64,000 bases of DNA from Heloderma charlesbogerti (Eukaryota; Chordata; Lepidosauria; Squamata; Helodermatidae), in contig JANEZZ010002355.1 of assembly GCA_026122225.1 (NCBI GenBank), positions 682,001 through 746,000 of the forward strand. Direction: 5' to 3'. Shown here piece after piece: positions 31,111 to 42,515 of the stretch (its first letter is position 1; every line of letters begins with the position of its first letter). The notes under the pieces are model-generated. The model worked only from the letters and a program-made list of their open reading frames with translations. It did not search any database and was not told the origin of the DNA. The translations under genes were made by a program, and so were the position numbers.

Positions 31111-31287
31111 TGACATTCAGTGTAGACAGTCATTGAACTAGGGTGAGGGTACGTTTGTGACTAGAACTAGGGGTGCCATTTCAGATTTGGAGGCAGGAAG
31201 AGCAATATTTAGCAAGGACCAAAGGAACACTCTTGAATATATTCAAAATGTTAACATATGAACTGGGAATTTTTTTACTGCACTCTT

Positions 31288-31297
31288 TTATTGCTAT

Positions 31298-31332
<35 letters not shown>

Positions 31333-31564
31333 TTGCATTTATACCCCGCCTTTCTCCCTCTCGCAAGGAACTCAAGGCGGCTTACATTATCCTCCTCCTC
31401 ACCGTTGTATCCTCACAACAACAACCCTGTGAGGTAGGTTGGTCTGAGAGTCTGTGACTGGCCCAAAGTCACCCAGTGAGCTTCCATGGCCAAGTGGGGA
31501 CTAGAACCCGGATCTCCCGGCTCCCAGTCCGTCACTCTCACCACTACACTACACTGGCTCTCTA
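31288..31564 (-). mobile_element. Sauria-type SINE, minus strand
   Basis: On the minus strand the tRNA-like head comes first: A-box 'gtagtggtgagagtg' and B-box 'gggttctagtcccc'. The body follows ('catggaagctcactgggtga', 'cagagtctcagacc'-type words), then 'ctcacagggttgttgtgagg', and the tail 'aaggcgggtataaatgca' runs into a (TTTA/TAAA)n tract at 31294-31335. This order matches my recollection of the Sauria SINE, known in squamates and reported to use BovB machinery. A second copy is at 59292-59548. Confidence 0.8.
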
Positions 31565-32004
31565 GAGGCTAGAATACTAGAATACTATCTGGAATTCCAC
31601 AAATAGAATCATACAACAAAGTCATAGCACATCTGGTGACAAATGCAACATTTTATGACTCATCATTTGTAGATGATGACAATATGACTAGCATACAGCT
31701 GTTTGCTTCACAAAGTTTGTTTTGAAAAGATAAGGCTACATGAGTTCGACTGCACCATAAAATGAAAGAAGAACTGGTTTAAAGGCCAAGAGATCAAAAG
31801 AGGCCAAATCATCAAATTTCTGAAAACAATTCACATTAGCCAAGGAGTGCTGTAAAAATATATCACTAAGGCACTCAGGAAGTTGGGAGAGAAGAAAGAT
31901 TTTCCTTATAACCTTATCAAGAGTTCCCTGATGAAATTCCATGCAGCATTCTTGCACTTATGGAAGTTTTTACACCAAGGCCAGCAAAACAAATACTTCT
32001 ATGT
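31565..32004. other. Unassigned non-coding sequence
   Basis: Nothing recognised. Confidence 0.35.
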
Positions 32005-32735
32005 ATGTATGTATTTCATTTATACATTTCTAAACTAATCAGTAATTGAAGTTTCCTGGGCAGTATACAAATTAAAAACATAAAATACAAAGTCACAATA
32101 AAACAATGATATAAAACAAGTCAGATAAAAACAGGATTAAAGTAGTGACAGAACATGACAAAAATAAAAACAAAACTAGCCACGGGGGTAAAACAATGCA
32201 AACATGTACAAGCACTAAAACCAATTCCTGAAATTCTAGGACAAGTAAAAAGGTCTTTTTGGCACTAAAAATACCATAATGTAAGTGGCCAGGTAAGCCT
32301 CTCTGTGGAGGGCATTCCACTGTTGGGGTGCTACTACTGAAAAGGCCCTCTCAATTCATTTGTTGGGGGAACATTGAGAAGGGGCTCAGATGAGGATTTT
32401 AGGGACTGGATAGGTAAATATGGGAGGAGATGCTCCTTCAAGTAAACTGGACCTAAGCTGTTTCAGGTTTTAAGGGTTAAAACTATCATTTTGAATTGGA
32501 CCTGGAAACAGAATGGCAGCCAGCGTGGATGTCAGAGTACTGGCATAACGTGATCATATCAGCCAGTCCCCATTCACAATCTAGCTGCCCAGTTTTGGAC
32601 TAACTGAAGTTTCCAGGCCATTTTCAAAGGCAGCTCCATGTATAACACATTGCAGTCATCCAAACAGGGGTTAGCAGAGCATTAAGAAGTGTTGCAAGGC
32701 AATCCAAGTATGGCCATAGTTGGTATATTAGCATA
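32005..32735 (-). repeat. L2-like LINE 3' region, minus strand
   Basis: On the minus strand, 32300-32330 reads as WN-(A/S)LP-like codons ('tggaatgccctccacagag') at an L2-type ORF end, followed by an A/T-rich 3' UTR down to 32005. The part above 32340 ('aactgaagtttccaggcc', 'acacattgcagtcatcc') is typical of a common squamate interspersed repeat I cannot name. The two may be one element. Confidence 0.45.
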
Positions 32736-32737
32736 AA

Positions 32738-32878
32738 GGCATAATCCTATGCCTGTTTAGATGGAAAAAGTCCTGCAATTCCCAGCTTTCTCCAACCAGC
32801 TCTGGTGGCTGGGGCATGCTGGGGCATGCTGGGGCTGTAAGACTTTTTTTCTGTATAAACATGCAAAGGATTGTGCCT
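32738..32878. repeat. Short palindromic repeat, family 2
   Basis: 'ggcataatcctatgcctgtt' faces 'acatgcaaaggattgtgcc'; 'aaaaagtcctgcaattccca' faces 'ctgtaagacttttt'. The centre has a 'ggggcatgct' direct duplication. Confidence 0.75.
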
Positions 32879-32884
32879 TAAGTT

Positions 32885-33222
32885 CAGGGCTGACCAAAGA
32901 CATTTTGCTGCCTGAGAAAAAGGACAAGATGGCTCCCCCTCCCCCTGTTTCATGTACAGAGGCTGACTGGACTGGCAGTTGAATCTGACTTCAATACTGG
33001 TGATAGGAAAGCATCTTCCAGTGCACCAAAAGACAACAAACAACTTTAGGGGATGCAGGGCAGGCTGTGTGGCACACACAGCTCTGTCTTCACATAGAGA
33101 GGAAAGGCTGGGGGAGGACAACTCCAGAGGAATGGCTGAGGGCTGCTGCTGCCTCCCAACATCTGCCACCTGAAGTTGTTGCCTCACTCTACCTAATGGT
33201 AGGACCGGCCCTACTTAAGCTG
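32885..33222 (+). repeat. Dispersed repeat, 'cctaccattagg' family
   Basis: Begins 'cagggctgaccaaagaca' and ends 'ctctacctaatggtaggac', the inverse of the start of 3950-4190. Landmarks match 36145-36390. Confidence 0.6.
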
Positions 33223-33424
33223 ACAAAAGATTATCCAAGCCACCAAGGCCACCTGTGACTCAGGTGACAGTGATGGATGCAAAAGCAACCCCCCGCCCAA
33301 ACCACATACCTGATTACATGTCTATTTCTGGATCTTGTTCTGTACCCTGCCCTGATATATATTTTTTTATGATGGGCAGGTGTGAAAAAACTTTTAATAA
33401 ATAAATAAATCTGCCTGCTAGAAT

Positions 33425-33966
33425 TCAGGATGGGCAAATAAGCGATGTTCAAGCTTCCCAAGATTCTCCAAACATCAGCTCACTCCTCGTCTCCCCTCAA
33501 TTTGTGCTTCTGTTTGCACTCATGATGTGTTTTGCATGAATGGGGAAATTGCACAAAATGAACAGCTATCAAACATGCAATATGAGGAAACAATTCCCAA
33601 ATATGTCTTAATTTCCAAAATTGTACAAATTTCCCCTATAGATTAAAGAGTAGGTATTTTAAATGTGCACATTTTGAGAAAGTTGTGCATTTTGAGAAAT
33701 GTGCATATTTTGAGAAAAATGTTCCTTTTGTGCATTTTAATAAAGTTGTGCATTTTGAAAAAGAAGAAAGCTGTGCATTGTGAGAAAGCTGTGCATTGTG
33801 AGAAAGCTGTGCATTTTTCAAGTACACATTTTGCGAATGTGAAAGCAAGTTCAGAAATTTGTGAACACACAGAAAATGCACTCCCATTCACATTCAGGAC
33901 TGTAAACAAGACACTGAGTAATTTGTGAACTGGAATGAAACAGCTAAGGAATCTCATACATCCCTA
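33425..33966. mobile_element. Non-autonomous hAT-like element, AT-rich family
   Basis: Ends TCAGGATG and CATCCCTA; 8-bp duplication gctagaat is identical at 33417-33424 and 33967-33974. The interior contains a short tandem 'gtgcattgtgagaaagct' (about 33772-33809) embedded in a longer degenerate 'gtgcattttgag' array from about 33665. Non-coding. Confidence 0.82.
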
Positions 33967-33974
33967 GCTAGAAT

Positions 33975-34241
33975 TAATATTAAAATAACAAAATAATCCC
34001 CTGCCACTTCATGAGCAGCGTATCTTTGTCAATAGCCCAATGTAAAAGGAAAAGCAGCCTTCAATATAAGACAAAATTGCTCAGCCATGGATGATGGATA
34101 CAAATATTTATGTCTTTAAATCTCTCTGTGTGTCTACTATGTGGTGTATATAATGAGTCTATCAGTGCTAAATGCTACTGCTCTTCTTATCTTTGCACAT
34201 TATCTCTTCTACACAAGGCTTTCACTTCTGTAAAAATGTGC
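33975..34241. other. Unassigned non-coding sequence
   Basis: Nothing recognised. Confidence 0.3.
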
Positions 34242-34246
34242 AAATG

Positions 34247-34803
34247 TGTCAGGAGTGCCCTAGCTGCCTCTTGCAGTCCCCACCAATAGCCAACTCAGGA
34301 CACAGATGACGACGAACTCTTTCCGAGACTTTATTCCTTTATTACTTTATGACTCTTTCAGAATACTAATTGCTAGCACCAAAGCAAGGAACAGCACTGG
34401 GGAAAGATAGCAGAGTAGCCTAAGCTCCAGGTAAGGCAGTTGGTCCTCATTTGAAGGAGAATCACGGGAGGACCCTGAACTTATGGGCTAGGGAGAAATT
34501 CTCCCTCTTTCCCTTGGGTCCTCAGGACGCGACCGTTGCTTGTGCGCCAAACGAGCGCTACGCCTCCTTTCCATGCCCTCCATCTGTCGCCGCTCCCTGC
34601 GTCTGCGCCGAGCGTCCAGCAAGCCCCCCTCCCGCACTCTCTCACTGCCCGGGTCACTATCTATCCCAGGAATGCGAGCAGGAGGAATCTCTGCCAGCTG
34701 CTGTGCCTGTGAGGGATGAGCTGGCTCCTCTCCCACGGATTGCTGATCCTACTCAGAATCAGAACTGCTCTGGGGCTCTATGGGCTCAGTTTCCACCCTG
34801 ACA
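34247..34803 (-). mobile_element. Solo LTR, minus orientation
   Basis: Terminal TGTCAGG and CCTGACA with a perfect 5-bp duplication aaatg (34242-34246 and 34804-34808). In minus orientation it is colinear with 5588-6129, including the acidic open stretch, the 'gaaagag' motif and an AATAAA-type polyadenylation signal (minus strand near 34330-34345). The two copies differ by substitutions and small indels, so they are separate insertions. Both lost their internal regions by LTR-LTR recombination. Confidence 0.85.
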
Positions 34804-34808
34804 AAATG

Positions 34809-36144
34809 TTGCTACTACCCAAAAGAATCAAGGCTTTAAAAAAAACATTCAAGGTTATACTATAGAAGAAGAAGACATGGTGGTGGCAGCAGCAATCCAA
34901 AGGGCTATTTTAAGCATGCCCAACAGCTTGGCCATGCCCAGTGGGATTTATTTTGTTTGAACAGCAGACTTGTATGCCATATTGCAATCTGCTTTTGTAA
35001 GCCCGGTCAGTTTCAGAAGCAGTTTAGCATGCAACATGCGGCAATGGGGGGGTGGGGGGTACTGTTTGAGAAGCCCAAGTCCAAAGTCTCTTTGAACGTG
35101 CAGAACTAGTTATACCATCCTTTGGCTCCCAACCAATTTACTTTAAATCATTTTTGTGATCATTTTCTTTCTTATACCTCATCCATTTCTATACACCCCA
35201 TAATTATGCCTCAATGTGTAAAATGCAGGGAGTTAGCCAGAGGTGTTGACGCGACATAGGCTTCATGTAAGTAACTGCATAAAGGCATAGACTGAACTCA
35301 TTTCAGACACGGAAACACCGTTTTTGCCATTTTTATTATTGACTTGAAACCTTTGTTAACTTGTGAAGCAAGCCAGCCCTTATCATTCAACTTCACAATG
35401 AACAATAATAAATAAATGAAATGAAATCTCTCTCTATTCTGTTTTGTATTTGGCAGTTTCCATGCATCTGCAAACATTTTTGTGTGTTCCGTGAGGGTTC
35501 TTTCAATAAAATAACAGGCTGAATATCAGGGAACAGATGCCTCACACAATGTAACGGTAGCGTTTGGTGTGTGCGCAGCTCTGAACTTCCCTGGATGGTA
35601 GGGAGCAGCCTCTTACAGGATCAGCTTCCTTGCGTAGAGGGAGTACTAGAACCTTGGGCTGTTTGTTTTTATTTGTTCATTTACAAGGTTGTGCAACACA
35701 TGCCTCCCACTGCCCCCTTCAGCAAACCCCCCCACCCCCACTGCCTCCCAACTTTATTTTTAAAAAATGGGGGGGAGGCATTTGGACTGGTTATGGCAGG
35801 AGTCTCAAACATCCTTTAGAGTGGGAAACCCCCCCCACAAAAGCCAGGAAACCACCAAATGATTGGTGGTCAAGGGAAAGGGAGCAGGGCCAGGGGAAGG
35901 GGGCATGGCCTTCTGGGGGACCCAAGAGAGCTGGACTGTGACCCAGGAGGGCTGGTTCATATTCTTGGACTTGTAGTTCCAGTCCTGGTTGGAAAAGATG
36001 CCCTCATGAAGCCTAGGAGAGCCTGTCACCTCTGCTTTTCTCTACCTCAAGTTAAGTTTCTTGGCCTTAGTGTAAGGAATGGGGGAGACAGTGGTGTTTT
36101 TCGAGATCAAGGTGTACCTTGGGCTGTGCTTATCCCAATCCTGC
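34809..36144. other. Unassigned non-coding sequence
   Basis: Low-complexity G and C runs at 35045-35060, 35690-35770 and 35829-35836. 35850-35930 shares words with 37270-37335 ('aaatgat.agtggt', 'gccaggggcagggggcatgg'), so it may belong to the TIR element described at 37041. Confidence 0.4.
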
Positions 36145-36390
36145 TCACATTTAGGGCTAATCCAAGAGATTGTGCTGCCTGCAGCAAAGGACAAGATGTA
36201 CAGAAGCTGGCTGGATTGGCAGCTGTTCAACACTGGCAATGGGACAGCATCCTCCACTGCACCTGAGGGCAATAGTGAGGGCAAGCCATGTGGCACAACC
36301 CTCACCAGCATCACCCCTCTGCCTTCCAGCATCCATTGCCTATGGCAGCTGCCTCACTTTACCTTACAATATGGCTGGCCCTGGTCATAA
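36145..36390 (+). repeat. Dispersed repeat, 'cctaccattagg' family
   Basis: Starts 'cacatttagggctaatccaa' and ends 'ctcactttaccttacaatat', with 'cagcatcctccactgcacc' as a shared landmark. Same orientation as 32885-33222. Confidence 0.55.
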
Positions 36391-37040
36391 GCATTCAAGG
36401 AGGCTGCTCTCCTGTGTGAACACCCTTCCCTGAATGTTCACAACACCTTCATTGGTTATAGTGGTATTCCTCTATCATCCTGACTACACCGGCTCTAATT
36501 CACCACTGATTTCATAGTTAATTACACAAAGCCATACTTTCCAGCCCATTAGTTGTATTGGACATTGATCTCAACCAACCAGCCAGGAGTTTGTCAGCAG
36601 GTCTCTGGCATTTCCTTTTTATATAAAACAGATGTTATTATTTAAGAAAGCACCTGCCCTTAAAGCCAATTGGCTTTATATACCACATATGGGATAATTG
36701 CTTGAGCTTAACAATGACATCCAGTAGAATTATTAGGTTTTTCAATTGTTTTCCTTATTTTCTCACAGAAGAGGAGAGAGGGAGAGAGAAAACAGCCTCT
36801 TCTGTTGTTTTGAATCACTCCAGTTTCTTTTATCCCTGAAATCATTGAGTTTACTGAAGCATCCTAATGATCAAATCTTTGCTGCTAGTTAAGCAGAGGT
36901 AAATGTCAATAAGAGGCTATTCTGATGAAGTATTAAAAGAATGGATTTCGCTTAACATAGTAAAATGCATCGAGACCCTGTTTCAATCAACTGATGAAAG
37001 GAGCCAACCTAGGAAGCTTGCATCGTCTCGCTCGTTCAAC
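36391..37040. other. Unassigned AT-rich sequence
   Basis: Nothing recognised. Confidence 0.35.
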
Positions 37041-37371
37041 CAGGGGTGTTGAACCTCTTTCAGCCAGAGGGCCAAATTCCATTTTGGAGAAGCTCTTGGG
37101 ACCACATTCTAGTTGGTTGGAATGGGAGGGGCCAAAGGAAAAAGAGGTGGGGCCAGAATACCACCAACTTGTAGCTCAAAGCTCTTCCTGCCAGTAGCTA
37201 AGACAGAGGAGAGGCCTTTCACCCTTTTAGATGGGGGGCAGGACTACACAAAAGCTGGGGAGCCACCAAATGATCAGTGGTTGGGGAAAAGGCGGTGAGG
37301 CCAGGGGCAGGGGGCATGGCTTTCTAGGGACACCTGGAGGGCCAGATTTGGCTTGAGGTTCTGCACCCCTG
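37041..37371. mobile_element. hAT-like MITE with CAGGGGTG ends
   Basis: Left CAGGGGTGTTGAACC and right GGTTCTGCACCCCTG are inverted at 8 of 8 terminal bases and partly beyond. About 331 bp, non-coding, with repeated 'aggccaggggcaggggg' wording. I could not find a matching 8-bp duplication, possibly because the right flank is a SINE remnant with the left side lost. Confidence 0.6.
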
Positions 37372-37480
37372 GTCTACACTGGTAGCATCTGTGCAGGGTT
37401 TCAGACAGACCTACCTGGAGATGCCAGAGATTGAACATGGAGCCTTTGGTATGTAAAACATGTGCGCCACTACTGAGCTT
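37372..37480 (-). mobile_element. tRNA-derived SINE fragment, minus strand
   Basis: 'gtctacactggtagcat', 'gcagggtttcagacagac' and 'ggagatgccagagattgaac', followed by 'gccactactgagcttcc'. Head-side half of the same SINE as 4205-4385. Confidence 0.65.
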
Positions 37481-38582
37481 CCATCCTTCCCCAAAGTACA
37501 ACTCTGTGTGGGGAAAACACTCACAGATTCATGTACTAGATGCCCCAAGCAATATGCACTGACAAGTTTTCCCTGAATACCAAAGGCACAGTTACTGCAA
37601 ATAATCTTTCTAATTATCTTACTCCATTATTGATATGGCAACTGCTCGGCCCATTAGGACCTACCTTGAATCAATGTATTTTCCTCCTTGATTTCCATAA
37701 GGACAAGAAATAAATCTTGTTGTGTCTCTGGCTAAAACTGTGGCCAGCCATGAGCAAAATTAACAAAACAGGCCGGGCATGACAAATACTTAATGTGGCA
37801 ATGCAGGACCTGAAGAGGCTGCAGGAAGAAATGCGAGAAGAGGCTGCATTTGCTAAAATTCCCAAATAAAATACGGACAGTGCGCTGAAAGCTGGCCTGA
37901 TGTTTCAAGGCTTGAGCTGTTACACGTGGTGCTCCAGCTGTGGAAGTTAATGATTATCCTTAGTGATAAGCAAAATTTGGGGGAGAATCCCCACAGCTCT
38001 CTGGGGTTAATTAATAGGCCTTTCCTCTGTGAACAGTCCTGAGTCAATTAGCTTGAAGCATGAGAAAGAGATAACAAGAAAAGTAAACTGGGTCCTGGGA
38101 GTGGGAGTAGGTTCAGGAAATCAAATAATGCTGATCTGAATCCCACCTACCTGCCAAATTCTCCCTGTGAAGTTTAGCGATTAATATTTTCAGAATATTC
38201 TCTGGTTGTGCAAATAGAGGCAGAAATAATTGATATGCAGTTTTGCCAATCTGCCAATGTTGCAATAGTTGACAGTATCTGACAGCTAGGAGGCCACACT
38301 GGTCAGTATTGATTACTATTGTACATGCACACATTAGCATTACACATTTAATAGTATTTGACAGTTGAGATAGTGGCTGCATGAGGTGTACGGGAGAGAA
38401 TGATAAAGAAGGGTGACATCCGTGGAGTCCTTTGGAGAGACCTTGTTCCTCTACTTACCCTAGCATCCTGACTGAGGAGGGATTCACCTGGTTTACATGG
38501 CTGTGTAACTACTCCAGCTTTACAACCTGGGGCTAGATTCATCCTTTAAGAAAATATCAGTAGCTGACTGACACCATCTACT
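37481..38582. other. Unassigned non-coding sequence
   Basis: Nothing recognised. Confidence 0.35.
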
Positions 38583-38710
38583 GCAGCCTTCCCCAGCCTC
38601 GTGCTCTCCTTGGGCTGCAACTCCCACCAGCCCCAGCCAGAATGGCCAAAGGGCCTGGGATGATGGCAGTCCAAAACATCTGGAGGGCACCACATTGGGG
38701 AAGGCTGGTC
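38583..38710. repeat. Short palindromic repeat, family 1
   Basis: 'cagccttccccagcctc' faces 'ttggggaaggctg'; 'ctgcaactcccaccagcc' faces 'gggatgatggcagtcc'. Confidence 0.75.
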
Positions 38711-38756
38711 TATGGTGTTAAAGAGAGGAAGGTCTCTAATGCATTATTGAGAAGGT

Positions 38757-38870
38757 GGCAGTTTCAGCTGAAATGTGTTGGACCACAGTCCCCATCACTC
38801 CCACCCACTGGGGATAATGGAGAGTTGTAATCCAACACATCTGGAAGGCACCAGGTTGAGGAAGGCTGAA
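38757..38870. repeat. Short palindromic repeat, family 1
   Basis: 'atgtgttggaccacagtcc' faces 'gttgtaatccaacacat', ending 'caccaggttgaggaaggct'. It sits 46 bp from the preceding copy. Confidence 0.72.
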
Positions 38871-38996
38871 CTAAGGTAAAAAGTAACAGTATCTAACCAC
38901 CCAACTCTCCTAGAGGATGATCATTGTACATATTCCCATTTATCTTGGCTGAGGGGACAAATGTGGGATGGCATAAGATTAGATGGCATAAGATTA

Positions 38997-41422
38997 TGAT
39001 GTCCTCTTCATCATAGGGGATTGGAATGCTAAAGTAGGAAGTCAATAGATCACCAGGATAACAGGCAGGCATGGCCTTGGTGCACAAAATGAAGCAGGAC
39101 AAAGGCTAATAGAGTTTTGCCAAGAGAACACATTGATCATAGCAAACACTCTTTTCCAACAGCACAAGAGACGACTCTACACATGGACATCACCAGATAG
39201 TCAATATCGAAATCAGATTGATTATGTCCTTTGCAGCCAAAGATGGAGAAGCTCCATACAGTCAGTAAAAACAAGACCTGGAACTGACTGTGGCTCAGAT
39301 CATGAGCTTCTTGTTGCAAAATTTTGGCTGAAATTGAAGAACGTAGGGAAAACCACTAAACCATTCAGGTATGACCTAAATCATATCTCTTATGAATATA
39401 CAGTGGAGGTGAGGAATAGATTTCAGGGATTAGACCTGATAGACAGAGTGCCTGAGGAGCTATGGGCGGAGGTCCGTAACATTGTTCAGGAGGCAGCAAC
39501 TCAATCCATCCCAAAGAAAAAGAAGTGCAAGAAAGCAAAGTGGCTGTCTGATGAGGCTTTACAAGTAGCTGAGGAAAGAAGGGAAGCGAAAAGCAAGGGA
39601 GAAAGGGGAAGATATAGCCAACTGAATGCAGAGTTCCAGAGAATAGCAAGGAGAGACAAGAAGGTCTTTTTAAATGAACAATGGAAAGAAATCGAAGAAA
39701 ACAACAGAATGGGAAAGACTAGAGATCTCTTCAAGAAAATCGGAGATCTCAAGGGAACGTTTTGTACAAAGACAGGCATGATAAAGGACAAAGAAGGCAG
39801 GGGCCTAACAGAAGCAGATGAGATTAAGAAGAGGTGGAAAGAATACACAGAAGAACTATACAGGAAAGGTCTGAATGTCCCTGATAGCCATGAGAGTGCG
39901 GTCACTGAACTTGAGCCAGACATCCTAGAGAGTGAAGTCAAGTGGGCCTCAGGAAGCATTACTAACAACAAAGCTAGCGGAGATGACAGTATTCCAGCTG
40001 AGCTATTTAAAATCCTAAAAGATGATGCTGTGAAAGTGCTGCATTCAATATGCCAACAAATTTGGAACACTCAACAGTGGCCGCAAGACTGGAAAAGGTC
40101 AGTTTACATTCCAATTCCAAAGAAGGGCAACGCCAAAGAGTGTTCAAACTACCGCACAATTGCACTCATTTCACATGCCAGCTAGGTGATGCTCAAAATC
40201 CTACAAGCTAGGCTTCAGCAGTATGCAAACCGAGAACTACCGGAAGTACAAGCAGGGTTTCGAAGAGGCAGAGGAACTAGAGATCAAATCGCCAACTTTC
40301 GCTGGATCATGGAGAAAGCAAGAGAATTCCAGAAAAATGTCTATTTCTGCTTCATTGACTACGCTAAAGCCTTTGATTGTGTGGATCACAACAAACTGTG
40401 GCAAATTCTTAAAGTGATGGGAATACCAGACCACCTTAGCTGTCTCCTGAGAAACCTGTACGAGGGTCAAGAAGCAACAGTAAGAACCAGACATGGGACA
40501 ACCGATTGGTTCAAAATTGGGAAAGGAGTACGACAAGGCTGCATATTGTCACCCTGCTTATATAACTTATATGCAGAGTACATCATGAGAAACGCCGGGT
40601 TGGATGAATCACAGGTCAGAATTAAGATTGCTGGGAGAATTATCAACAACAGATATGCAGATGATACCACCCTAATGGCTGAAAATGAAGAGGATCTAAA
40701 GAGCCTCTTGTTGAGGGTGAAAGAGGAGAGCGCAAAAGCTGGTTTGAAACTCAACATGAAAAAAACGAAGATCATGGCATCTGGCCCCATCACTTCCTGG
40801 CATATAGAAGGGGAAGAAATGGAAGCAATGACAGATTTTACTTTCTTGGGCTCCAAGATCACCGCAGACAGTGACTGTAGCCATGAAATTAAAAGACACT
40901 TGCTCCTTGGGAGGAAAGCTATGGCAAACCTAGACAGCATAGTCAGAAGCAGAGACATCACCTTGCCGACAAAGGTCCGCATAATCAAAGCTATGGTTTT
41001 CCCAGTAGTAATGTATGGCTGTGAGAGCTGGACTATACGGAAGGCTTAGAATTGATGCTTTCGAACTGTGGTGCTGGAGAAGACTCTTACGAGTGTCCTG
41101 GACTGCAAGGAGGTCAAATCAGTCCATCCTAAAGGAAATCAACCCTGAGTGCTCCTTGGAAGGACAGATACTGAAGCTGAAGCTCAAATATTTTGGCCAC
41201 CTAATGCGAAGAGAAAACTCTCTGGAAAAGACCCTGATGCTGGGAAAGACTGAAGGCAAAAGGAGAAGGGGACGGCAGAGGATGAGATGGCTAGATAGCA
41301 TCACCGATGCAATGAATATGAACTTGAGCACACTCCAGGAGAGAGCGCAGGACAGGAAGGCCTGGCGTGCTATGGTCCATGGGGTCACGAAGAGTCGGAC
41401 ACGACTGAACGACTGAACAACA
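38997..41422 (+). mobile_element. BovB (RTE-clade) LINE, 5'-truncated
   Basis: Starts within the endonuclease domain (IIGDWNAKVG) and ends with the diagnostic BovB terminus 'gtcacgaagagtcggacacg' and 'actgaacgactgaacaacaa'. A 9-bp duplication ataagatta flanks it (38988-38996 and 41423-41431), so the truncation is native to the insertion. Almost the whole ORF2 after the truncation is open except for the defects given in the pseudogene entry. BovB is widespread in squamates and is the textbook case of horizontal transfer to ruminants (known). It is the likely partner of the Sauria SINEs here. Confidence 0.93.
39000..41416 (+). pseudogene. BovB ORF2 fragment: end of endonuclease, full reverse transcriptase, C-terminal domain
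   Basis: Codes for target-primed retrotransposition machinery. Order seen: EN motif GDWNAK at the start, EN motif CGSDHELL near 39288, linker rich in Lys/Arg, RT blocks SIPAELFK, WPQDWKRSVYIPIPKKG, CSNYRTIALIS, FIDYAKAFDCVDHNKLW, GVRQGCILSP and RYADDTTLM (catalytic box, about 40650), then IMASG, FLGSKI and CESWTIRK. The C-terminal zone ends MVHGVTKSRTRLND. Defects: in-frame TAG near 39046, in-frame TAG at 40183-40185, and a frameshift near 41047, where a short segment present in the other copy (gagcgccgaag) is missing. All RT catalytic motifs are intact, but the protein cannot be made whole. Confidence 0.9.
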
Positions 41423-41431
41423 ATAAGATTA

Positions 41432-42507
41432 GAGTCTCACCACAACAACCATCACCACCAGATCAGAACATGCAAGTTTACTTAACAAACTACTAAAGAA
41501 CACAGAGTTACAGTCAAGGAAACAAATAAGAGCAAGATGGCTCTTCAAGCTTTATATGCTTCCCCTAGCTGATGGAATAGCTTTATGTGGCTACGAAAGA
41601 TGCGGAGCAAAATGTCATGAGTCAGAAATCAAAATCTCTCCCTGCCCTCCTACCAGAAGATGCAGCATGGAATCCAGGGGGGAAAGAGCTTCTGCTAACT
41701 CCAGATGTAAGACCCTTAACAAGGTGTTTGCATCTTTACAGGAAATGTAGCTGAAATTGCCACAAGGGCATAACCTGCATCAGGAATTCTCTCCTGGTTT
41801 AAGTCTGGGTTTGTCCTTCTGCCCACTAAACATTCAGTGTCTGGGCCGAAATTAAGATCAATTTGCAAGCTACCTTGTCCTTTAGACCTGGAAGCAGGGT
41901 GGCCCATTCACATACAGCATAAGAGAAGATTAAATGCCTGTCTTTGGATTGTCAGGAAATCAGCCCTTCTCTGCGGGAACTGAGCTACTTAAGACTCTCA
42001 TTTGCTCCCCTCTTGACTGCTGGATTATGAAGCGCTGCATTGTGGAAAGTGCTGTATGCTCTTCTTCAGAGAGCCAGCACCAACACCTGGCATTGTTGGG
42101 CAACTGCTTGGGGCCAGAACCCCAGCAGGGCCCACCGCTGATGCTTGCTCTCAGCCCCCACTTAACTTATTTTATGTCATAGCACTTCAAGCAGTCTGTT
42201 CAGTGGGTTTAACTACCATTTAAATTTCCCACAGTGCCACATCAATGGCATTGTGGGAAATTAAAATGGCAGCCAGACCCAACACCATTCAGGACAGCTC
42301 AGAGTGCTGCTGCCCACTGCTGGCAAGCCCGCCGATGGAAGAGCCCCACTAGAGGGCTGTTTGCCCACCGGGCCCCTTCAAACCTGGAGCCAGCCTTGCC
42401 TTCCTGTCAGCATGCTTGTGCATTGTGTGTGGGAGAAGGTTTTGGAGATTATTTCTGTGATGTCATCTGAGTTTCTGCCATCACTGCATGTTGACTGATG
42501 TGTCTCA
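41432..42507. other. Unassigned non-coding sequence
   Basis: Nothing recognised. Confidence 0.35.
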
Positions 42508-42515
42508 TGCATAGC

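Noticed and set aside
31519..31562. A tRNA gene on the minus strand
   Set aside because: It is the head of the Sauria-type SINE, whose body and tail follow directly.
33665..33928. Cys/Leu/Lys-rich frames on both strands
   Set aside because: They arise from the degenerate 'gtgcattttgag' tandem array inside a hAT element.
37041..37371. A confirmed hAT insertion with duplication
   Set aside because: The ends look right, but the flanking 8-mers (cgttcaac and gtctacac) do not match, so the duplication claim was dropped.
39133..41049. The long open frames as a host gene
   Set aside because: All motifs and the 3' terminus are those of BovB, with a flanking target duplication.
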